From: Gemmatimonadales bacterium
Lineage (GTDB): Bacteria; Gemmatimonadota; Gemmatimonadetes; Gemmatimonadales; GWC2-71-9
Assembly (NCBI GenBank): GCA_013816685.1
Contig: JACDDX010000014.1
Span: 1 to 12,851 of the forward strand
Length of the DNA: 12,851 nucleotides
Direction of reading: 5' to 3'
The notes beneath the pieces are model-generated. The model did no database searches. It saw only the letters and a program-made list of their open reading frames with translations, and was not told the DNA's origin. Each line of letters opens with the position of its first letter. Positions within the stretch are counted from its first letter, which is position 1. Positions 1 to 12,851 of this stretch are shown here, piece after piece. A program made the translations under genes and the position numbers.

Positions 1-286
1 CCTGCGCTGTCTCACGGAAATCGACGATCCGGATGTCGCCCGAGATCCCCTTCGGCAGCGGTCGGATGTTGTCCAGCATCTCCTTCCGCGTCTTGAGCAC
101 GCCGTCTTCGGTCACGTAACTCACCGACGGATCCAGATAGCGATCCCACACGTCACGCGATCCGCTCGTGATGGCGTCGAGCATCTCCTGCGTCTGGCGC
201 CGAAGCAGACCTTTCACGTCCCCCGTCCCCGACTGCGCCGATGCCGACACGTGCAGGACCAGCGCCAGCGCGATTCCCAGACTCAT
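1..286 (-). CDS. Exported DUF4440 / NTF2-like protein, 3' end cut off by window edge
   Basis: Partial gene: 95 codons are visible with no stop before the window edge. The N-terminus reads MSLGIALALVLHVSASAQ, a hydrophobic stretch ending in an ASA|Q type I signal-peptidase site, so the product is probably exported. The mature part has a helix with RRQTQEMLDAITSG, then DVWDRYLDPSVSYVTEDG and TRKEMLDNIRPLP. This matches the start of DUF4440/SnoaL-like (NTF2 fold) domains: helix, W-x-R-Y-L/D, Y-V-x-E/D-D-G, then a K/R-E-x-L helix. No specific substrate can be inferred; many such proteins are uncharacterised. AGGAGG at 303-308 lies 16 nt before the ATG at 286, which is longer than ideal. An in-frame ATG at 316 would add SSGGRTRRE, giving the positively charged n-region that the short form lacks, but it has no good ribosome binding site. 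The gene starts 36 nt after the hairpin that follows rpoC. Confidence 0.7.
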   Translation of the reverse strand, partial: MSLGIALALVLHVSASAQSGTGDVKGLLRRQTQEMLDAITSGSRDVWDRYLDPSVSYVTEDGVLKTRKEMLDNIRPLPKGISGDIRIVDFRETAQ

Positions 287-302
287 CTCTCGTCTCGTAC
301 GA

Positions 303-308
303 CCTCCT
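303..308 (-). promoter_or_regulatory. Probable Shine-Dalgarno of the DUF4440 gene
   Basis: AGGAGG on the minus strand, 16 nt before the ATG at 286. It is the best match to the anti-SD in the gap after rpoC and supports translation of the downstream gene, but the spacing is long and does not settle the choice between starts 286 and 316. Confidence 0.5.
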
Positions 309-317
309 GACGACATG

Positions 318-348
318 CACAAAGCGCCCGGGATCTCTCCCGGGCGCT
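318..348 (-). terminator. Terminator-like hairpin after rpoC
   Basis: On the minus strand AGCGCCCGGGA (348-338) and TCCCGGGCGCT (333-323) form a perfect 11-bp stem closed by a GAGA loop (337-334), a GNRA tetraloop. It starts 28 nt past the rpoC stop and is followed by CTTTGTG. The stem is very stable but the U-tract is only three residues, so termination may be incomplete or need Rho. It is the only good candidate for the end of the rplK-rpoC transcript in this window. Confidence 0.65.
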
Positions 349-376
349 CTGTTGCTGTCTCGAACGGTTCGACGAC

Positions 377-4924
<4,548 letters not shown>

Positions 4925-4934
4925 GTCATCGCCT

Positions 4935-9398
<4,464 letters not shown>

Positions 9399-9627
9399 CA
9401 GTCACTCACTCTCGCGCGGCGGGCGCGCAACACAAAGGGCCCCAACACGGATGCCCCGTACCCACCCGCGCGGGATGCGCGGGTGCCCGGACGGGGTCCT
9501 GGGGGCTCGGCAGATTCCGGAACTAAGGGTACGACGAGCGTCCATGCGTCTCGCTGAAATAGGGTGAAGGCACCGGTCCCGCCGAACTGGTCACGGGGAC
9601 CGGTCCTTGGCGGGCGAGCGCTTCGCC
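9399..9627. promoter_or_regulatory. rplL-rpoB spacer with three inverted repeats, possible attenuator
   Basis: This is the only non-coding stretch over 100 nt. Reading the minus strand: GGGCGA-AGCGC-TCGCCC (9628-9612) sits on the rplL stop; ACCGGTCCC and GGGACCGGT (9604-9596 and 9580-9572) form a perfect 9-bp stem with a 15-nt loop; CACCCGCGC-ATCCC-GCGCGGGTG (9485-9463) forms a 9-bp stem flanked by CCCCGT and ACGGGG (9496-9491 and 9459-9454), which can extend it past an internal loop. None is followed by a convincing U-tract. In E. coli this spacer holds a partial terminator that lowers rpoBC expression relative to the ribosomal genes; a similar role here is inferred from position and structure. 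No clear -35/-10 promoter was found. Confidence 0.5.
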
Positions 9628-10020
9628 CTACTTCAGCTCGACGACCGCGCCCTGATCCTCCAGCTTCTTCTTGAGCTCTTCCGCTTCGGCCTTGGACACG
9701 CCCTCCTTGAGGGTGCTCGGAGCGTTATCCACCGCGTCCTTGGCTTCCTTGAGACCCAGGCTCGTGATCTCGCGAACCGCCTTGATCACCTGGATCTTCT
9801 TCGGGCCGCCCTCCTTGAGGACGACGGCGAACTCGGTCTTCTCTTCGACCGCGGGGGTCGGGACCGCACCGGCACCCGCGCCACCGGCAGCCGGGGCTGC
9901 CGCGGCGATGGTGACGTTGAACTTGCCCTTGAACGCCTCGATCAGGTCGGCGAGCTCGACGACCGTCTTGTTCCCGATTGCGTCGAGGATCTCTTCGTTG
10001 GTCAGCGTGGTGGTGGCCAT
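9628..10020 (-). CDS. rplL: Large ribosomal subunit protein bL12 (L7/L12)
   Basis: 130 aa, normal for the family. bL12 dimers form the flexible stalk that recruits and activates translational GTPases; they dock on the C-terminal helix of L10, encoded just upstream. The N-terminal dimerisation domain is about residues 1-35 (LTNEEILDAI, VELADLIEAFKGKF). It is followed by an Ala/Gly/Pro hinge at about 39-58 and a globular C-terminal domain at 62-130 with TEFAVVL, KKIQVIKAVREITSLGLKEA and the terminal AEELKKKLEDQGAVVELK. The frame is open upstream to an ATG at 10089 inside rplJ. The ATG at 10020 is chosen because it gives the standard MA-T-x-LT-x-EEI start and is preceded by GGAGAG. It lies 22 nt after rplJ. 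A small hairpin begins at its stop codon. Confidence 0.98.
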   Translation of the reverse strand: MATTTLTNEEILDAIGNKTVVELADLIEAFKGKFNVTIAAAAPAAGGAGAGAVPTPAVEEKTEFAVVLKEGGPKKIQVIKAVREITSLGLKEAKDAVDNAPSTLKEGVSKAEAEELKKKLEDQGAVVELK

Positions 10021-10030
10021 GATCGTATTT

Positions 10031-10036
10031 CTCTCC
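10031..10036 (-). promoter_or_regulatory. Shine-Dalgarno of rplL
   Basis: GGAGAG on the minus strand, 10 nt before the ATG at 10020. It lies in the rplJ-rplL gap and favours this start over the in-frame ATG at 10089 inside rplJ. Confidence 0.7.
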
Positions 10037-10042
10037 GTCTGG

Positions 10043-10567
10043 TTAAGAAGCAGCACTACGCTGCGAGCGAAGCGCCTCGAGGGCGCCAACCACCTGATAG
10101 AGCATCTCGTTCATCAGTCCCGCGAGCTGTGCCACGGGCGACTGCATATAGCCGGCGAGCTGTCCCAGCAGCACGTCCCTGGTCGGCAGGCTCGCCAGCC
10201 GTTTGACCTGATCGGCGGTGACGGTTCGGCCGTCCACCAGGCCGATCTTGATCGCGGGCTTCTCGAACTCGCGGGCGAAGTCGCTGAGCACCTTGGCGCC
10301 GGCCACGGGGTCGGACCCCGACAGCACCAGACCGGTCGGACCGGCCAGATGGTCGTCGAGCCCGGTGACCCCGTTGGCCTGGAAGGCGCGCTGCGCCAGC
10401 GTGTTCTTGACCACCACGTACTGGACGCCGGCACCGCGGAGCCGCCGGCGGAGCTCGGTCATCCGGAGGACGTTGAGCCCGCTGAAGTCGGTCACGTAGA
10501 CGTTGGGCGACCCTTTGAGCTGCTCGCTCAGGGAGTCGATCGTCTCCTGCCGCTCGGTCCTGCTCAT
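10043..10567 (-). CDS. rplJ: Large ribosomal subunit protein uL10
   Basis: 174 aa. L10 anchors the L12 stalk to 23S rRNA beside L11. The sequence shows the usual N-terminal RNA-binding domain: an ETIDSLSEQLKGSPNVYVTD start, GLNVLRMTELRRRLRGAGV, the VVKNTLAQRA motif at 52-61, then GPTGLVLSG and DPVAGAKVLSDFARE. The C-terminal part ends in a long helix (about 142-167) of the type that binds L12 dimers; the number of dimers cannot be read from sequence alone. The start codon overlaps the rplA stop by 4 nt (ATGA) and has only a weak GGGG upstream, so initiation is probably coupled to rplA translation. The overlap leaves no space for the separate L10-binding leader RNA found before rplJ in E. coli and B. 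subtilis. Confidence 0.98.
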   Translation of the reverse strand: MSRTERQETIDSLSEQLKGSPNVYVTDFSGLNVLRMTELRRRLRGAGVQYVVVKNTLAQRAFQANGVTGLDDHLAGPTGLVLSGSDPVAGAKVLSDFAREFEKPAIKIGLVDGRTVTADQVKRLASLPTRDVLLGQLAGYMQSPVAQLAGLMNEMLYQVVGALEALRSQRSAAS

Positions 10568-11253
10568 CGGTACCCCGCCGTCTCGAGACGCACGCCCGGC
10601 CCCATGGTGCTCGACAGCGTCGCCGAGCGGATGTAGACGCCCTTGGCCGCGGCCGGCTTGGCCCGGACAATGGTATCCATGAAGGCCTGCACGTTGGCCG
10701 CGAGCTGATCCGGCTGGAACGACACCTTGCCGACCGGCGCGTGCACGTTGCCGGTCTTGTCCACCCGGAACTCGATCTTGCCGGCCTTGATCTCGCGCAC
10801 CGCCTTGCCGACGTCCATGGTGACCGTACCGGCTTTCGGGTTCGGCATCAGACCGCGGGGACCCAGCACCCGTCCCAGGGCGCCGAGCTGGCCCATCACG
10901 TCCGGGGTGGCCACGATGACGTCACAGTCGAGCCAGCCGTCCTTGATCCGCTGGATGTATTCGATGCCCACGAAATCGGCTCCGGCGGCTTCCGCCTCCC
11001 GGACCCGCTCTCCCTGGGTGATTACTAACACGCGAACCGACTTGCCGGTTCCATGCGGCAGAGACACCGTCCCACGGACCACCTGGTCGGCGTGACGTGG
11101 ATCGACGCCGAGCCGGACGGCCACGTCCACGGTCTCGTCGAAGCGGGCGAACGCAGCGCCCTTCACCAGCGTCACCGCCTCGGAAATCTGGTAGGTGCGG
11201 CTCCGGTCCACCTTCGCCGCCGAGGCCTCGAACCGCTTGCCCGCGGCGCCCAT
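10564..11253 (-). CDS. rplA: Large ribosomal subunit protein uL1
   Basis: 229 aa, typical length. L1 binds the mobile stalk of 23S rRNA next to the E site, and in many bacteria represses its own operon by binding the rplK-rplA mRNA. Family features: GKRFEASAAKVDRSRTYQI near the N-terminus; VDVAVRLGVDPRHADQVVRG at 42-61; LPHGTGK at 65-71; the central domain with GADFVGIEYIQRIKDGW; the L1 signature DVMGQLGALGRVLGPRGLMP at 118-137, continuing NPKAGTVT; then KAGKIEFRVDKTGNVHAPVG. The ATG at 11253 shares one base with the rplK stop (TGATG) and has a strong GAGGTGA 7 nt upstream inside rplK. The frame stays open upstream, antisense-like through rplK, but that extension has no L1 homology. The stop overlaps rplJ. 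Confidence 0.98.
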   Translation of the reverse strand: MGAAGKRFEASAAKVDRSRTYQISEAVTLVKGAAFARFDETVDVAVRLGVDPRHADQVVRGTVSLPHGTGKSVRVLVITQGERVREAEAAGADFVGIEYIQRIKDGWLDCDVIVATPDVMGQLGALGRVLGPRGLMPNPKAGTVTMDVGKAVREIKAGKIEFRVDKTGNVHAPVGKVSFQPDQLAANVQAFMDTIVRAKPAAAKGVYIRSATLSSTMGPGVRLETAGYR

Positions 11254-11678
11254 CAGTCGATCACCTCGAGGCCCATCGAGCGCGCGGTGCCGGCGATCAT
11301 GCGCATGGCGCTGTCGACGTCCGATGCGTTGAGGTCGGCCATTTTGATTTCGGCGATCTTCCTGACTTGGGCGCTGGTGACCTTGCCGATCTTGGTGCGG
11401 TTCGGCTGGCCGCTCCCCTTCTCCACTCCGGCTTCCTTCAGCAGGAGGTTCGGGGCCGGCGGCGTCTTGGTGATGAACGTGAACGTGCGGTCGCCGAAGA
11501 TGGTGACCACCACCGGGATGACCATACCACTCTGGTTCTGGGTCCGGGCGTTGAACTGCTTCACGAACTCCATGATGTTCACGCCATGCGGGCCGAGCGC
11601 CGTGCCTACCGGAGGCGCGGGCGTGGCCGCGCCTGCCGGGCACTGCAGCTTGACCATGGCCGTGATCTTCTTTGCCAT
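11253..11678 (-). CDS. rplK: Large ribosomal subunit protein uL11
   Basis: 141 aa, standard length. L11 binds the GTPase-associated centre of 23S rRNA at the base of the L12 stalk; in many bacteria it is needed for RelA activation and for thiostrepton sensitivity. Visible: MAKKITAMVKLQ; the Pro-rich APPVGTALGPHGVNIMEFVK (21-40) with P22 and P23 of the thiostrepton contact region; IPVVVTIFGDRTFTFITKTP; the C-terminal RNA-binding domain with GSGQPNRTKIGKVT and ending DSAMRMIAGTARSMGLEV. The ATG at 11678 is chosen over an in-frame upstream ATG at 11702 because it gives the family's usual MAKK start and has GAGGAG 4 nt upstream. It is separated from nusG by 85 nt, the largest gap in the ribosomal part before rpoB. 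Confidence 0.98.
   Translation of the reverse strand: MAKKITAMVKLQCPAGAATPAPPVGTALGPHGVNIMEFVKQFNARTQNQSGMVIPVVVTIFGDRTFTFITKTPPAPNLLLKEAGVEKGSGQPNRTKIGKVTSAQVRKIAEIKMADLNASDVDSAMRMIAGTARSMGLEVID
11261..11267 (-). promoter_or_regulatory. Shine-Dalgarno of rplA inside rplK
   Basis: GAGGTGA on the minus strand, 7 nt before the ATG at 11253 and within the last codons of rplK. Strong complementarity to the 16S rRNA tail fixes the rplA start at the TGATG overlap. Confidence 0.75.
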
Positions 11679-11763
11679 CGTACTCCTCGTTTCGGTGGGC
11701 ACAGTGGCGCGCCCCTACCTGCCGCGATGACCCGCGCGGTCGCGGGACCTGCTGTCGGTCCGC
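11679..11763. promoter_or_regulatory. nusG-rplK spacer (rplK leader) with small hairpins
   Basis: This 85-nt gap carries two short inverted repeats on the minus strand: GGACC-7 nt-GGTCC (11761-11745) and CCCGCG-ACCG-CGCGGG (11746-11731). They share one base and so could form in tandem only marginally. In other bacteria the rplK leader is where L1 binds to repress the operon. I could not recognise the L1 target motif here, so an operator role is only a possibility from position. No U-tract or clear promoter was seen. Confidence 0.3.
11683..11688 (-). promoter_or_regulatory. Shine-Dalgarno of rplK
   Basis: GAGGAG on the minus strand, 4 nt before the ATG at 11678. It excludes the longer in-frame start at 11702, for which this site would lie inside the coding region. 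Confidence 0.75.
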
Positions 11764-12309
11764 TTAGTGGCCGCGGAGCTGGAGGTAGTCGAGCTCCACC
11801 GCCGTCGGCCGGCCGAACAGGCTCACCGACACTTTCACCTTGCCCTTGTCCGCCAGCACCTCTTCCACCGTACCGCTGAAATCGGAGAACGGCCCCTCGG
11901 TGATCTCCACGACCTGACCGATCATGAAGGGGATCTCCTCCTTCGGCTCGGCCTCGGCCACCGCCTCGGCGATGCCGAGGAGACGGTTGACCTCGTCCGG
12001 CCGGAGCGGCTGCGGCATCTTGCCGGTGCCGACGAACTTGATGACGCCCTGAATGCTGTTGACCAGGTGCAGTGCTTCCTGGCTCATCTGCATCTCGACC
12101 AGCACGTAGCCCGGGTAGAGCTTCCGCTCCACCGTGACCTTCTTGCCAGCCTTGATCTCGATCGCTTCCTGGGTCGGCACCAATGCCTGCCGGATCAGCT
12201 TGGTCTCGGCCGGACGGGGATCGTCCTCGATCCGCCGCTGCAGGAGATTCCGGACCTTGTTCTCATGCCCGGCCGTCGTCTGGATGGCATACCACCGGTA
12301 ATCGGCCAT
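11764..12309 (-). CDS. nusG: Transcription elongation/antitermination factor NusG
   Basis: 181 aa from ATG. NusG binds the RNA polymerase clamp, affects pausing and processivity, and links to Rho or ribosomal S10 through its KOW domain. The NGN domain covers about residues 1-105: RWYAIQTTAGHENKV, then RKLYPGYVLVEM at 62-73 and a FVGTGKMPQPL segment. The linker is rich in Glu/Ala. The KOW domain is at about 128-178: GQVVEITEGPFSDFSGTVEE and ending VELDYLQL. The start is uncertain: GTG at 12315 overlaps the secE stop by 4 nt (GTGA) and would add MT, while ATG at 12309 leaves a 2-nt gap. Neither has a clear ribosome binding site. ATG is preferred because it begins closest to the conserved RWYAIQT. 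Function is certain. Confidence 0.97.
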   Translation of the reverse strand: MADYRWYAIQTTAGHENKVRNLLQRRIEDDPRPAETKLIRQALVPTQEAIEIKAGKKVTVERKLYPGYVLVEMQMSQEALHLVNSIQGVIKFVGTGKMPQPLRPDEVNRLLGIAEAVAEAEPKEEIPFMIGQVVEITEGPFSDFSGTVEEVLADKGKVKVSVSLFGRPTAVELDYLQLRGH

Positions 12310-12311
12310 GG

Positions 12312-12557
12312 TCACCGCGCGAGGCGGGCGACGCCGTCCACCAGGATGACCTGGAGCAGCCAGTCCATCAGCCCGATCGTGATTCCGAGCAGGATGGAGA
12401 GCACGATGATCATCCGGGTCGCCTTGACCAGCTCGGGCCTGCTGGGCCAGGTGACCTTGCGGAGTTCCTCACGCACCGCCGTGAGGAAGCTCCCGCTGCG
12501 GTGCACCCACCCCGAGATCCGGTTGGATGCCGGGGGTGCCACCTGCGCCTTTTCCAC
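12312..12557 (-). CDS. secE: Preprotein translocase subunit SecE
   Basis: 81 aa, a single-span bacterial SecE. SecE clamps the two halves of SecY in the plasma-membrane translocon and is required for SecY stability. The conserved amphipathic segment SFLTAVREELRKVTWPSR (23-40) precedes one hydrophobic span at about 49-72 (MIIVLSILLGITIGLMDWLL). The KVTWPSR motif is the family's hallmark. Translation begins at GTG 12557, directly after the rpmG TAG (TAGGTG, zero gap). AAGGA at 12572-12568 lies 10 nt upstream inside rpmG, supporting the GTG. The gene stops next to the nusG start, the order secE-nusG being nearly universal. Confidence 0.96.
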   Translation of the reverse strand: MEKAQVAPPASNRISGWVHRSGSFLTAVREELRKVTWPSRPELVKATRMIIVLSILLGITIGLMDWLLQVILVDGVARLAR

Positions 12558-12710
12558 CTACTTCGATTCCTTGTGCGCGCGATGCTGGTCGCAGTGCGGA
12601 CAGTACTTCCGCCGCTCCACCCGCTCCGGATGCTTCCGCTTGTTTTTGTCCTGAAAGAAGTTGCGGTTCTTGCACTCGGTGCACTCGAGAATGATCTTGT
12701 CCCTCGGCAT
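12558..12710 (-). CDS. rpmG: Large ribosomal subunit protein bL33, zinc-ribbon form
   Basis: 50 aa. L33 is a small protein near the E site of the 50S subunit. The translation begins MPRDKIILECTECKNRNFF and contains two CxxC pairs, C10-C13 and C37-C40, so this is the zinc-binding (C+) form rather than the cysteine-free one. Lys/Arg-rich stretches (KNKRKHPERVERRK) fit rRNA binding. The ATG at 12710 is preceded by AGGA overlapping the tuf stop, about 13 nt upstream. It lies 15 nt after tuf and abuts secE. The position between tuf and secE is common. Some bacteria carry a tRNA-Trp gene here; there is no room for one. Confidence 0.96.
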   Translation of the reverse strand: MPRDKIILECTECKNRNFFQDKNKRKHPERVERRKYCPHCDQHRAHKESK

Positions 12711-12725
12711 TGCTGGCCCGCTTTC

Positions 12726-12851
<126 letters not shown>

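Noticed and set aside
360..372. Small palindrome TCGAAC-G-GTTCGA between the rpoC stop and terminator
   Set aside because: A 13-nt odd palindrome of this kind occurs easily by chance and has no second copy or promoter nearby to suggest an operator.
10021..10089. Longer rplL start at 10089
   Set aside because: It would add 23 residues encoded within rplJ and absent from the bL12 family; the ATG at 10020 has its own SD.
10564..11643. rplA frame extended upstream to 359 codons
   Set aside because: The added part is rplK read in another frame. L1 homology begins at the ATG at 11253, which has a strong ribosome binding site.
12711..12725. Possible tRNA-Trp gene between tuf and rpmG, as in some bacteria
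   Set aside because: The gap is only 15 nt.

Overview
The window is a conserved bacterial transcription/translation locus. Every gene supported lies on the minus strand, so transcription runs from high to low coordinates. The order is tuf (3' end only) > rpmG > secE > nusG > rplK > rplA > rplJ > rplL > rpoB > rpoC > terminator-like hairpin > a truncated gene for an exported DUF4440/NTF2-like protein.

Organism: GC-rich DNA. Three traits suggest a Gemmatimonadota-like member of the wider FCB-related lineages. First, beta' has a segment of about 20 residues inserted near its N-terminus, before SWGEVTKPETINYRSFKPE. Second, beta' has an extended F-loop (KPQKKLTGGIGEIIESPI) of the kind seen in Bacteroidetes-like polymerases. 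Third, beta' carries a very large trigger-loop insertion. The taxonomic call comes from recognising protein sequence, not from a search, and is moderate in confidence.

Layout: 12851-11764 holds the end of tuf, rpmG (too short for most ORF cut-offs), secE and nusG, packed with 0-15 nt gaps. An 85-nt gap with a small hairpin precedes rplK. rplK/rplA overlap by 1 nt (TGATG) and rplA/rplJ by 4 nt (ATGA); rplL follows rplJ after 22 nt. A 229-nt spacer between rplL and rpoB holds three inverted repeats and is the only sizeable non-coding stretch. rpoB and rpoC are separated by 10 nt, with the rpoC ribosome binding site touching the rpoB stop. After rpoC comes an 11-bp GC-rich hairpin with a GAGA tetraloop, then the signal-peptide gene that leaves the window.

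The genes supply the two largest RNA polymerase subunits, the elongation factor NusG, the L11/L1/L10/L12 proteins of the ribosome's factor-binding region and L1 stalk, L33, EF-Tu and the Sec translocon subunit SecE. I found no mobile element, CRISPR array, RNA gene or defence system. The most notable features are inside RNA polymerase: an insertion of about 153 residues in beta between conserved C-terminal blocks, an unusually long SI3-type insertion in beta', and asparagine at the rifampicin-site position that is His526 in E. coli. The many long plus-strand open frames are antisense shadows of rpoB and rpoC.
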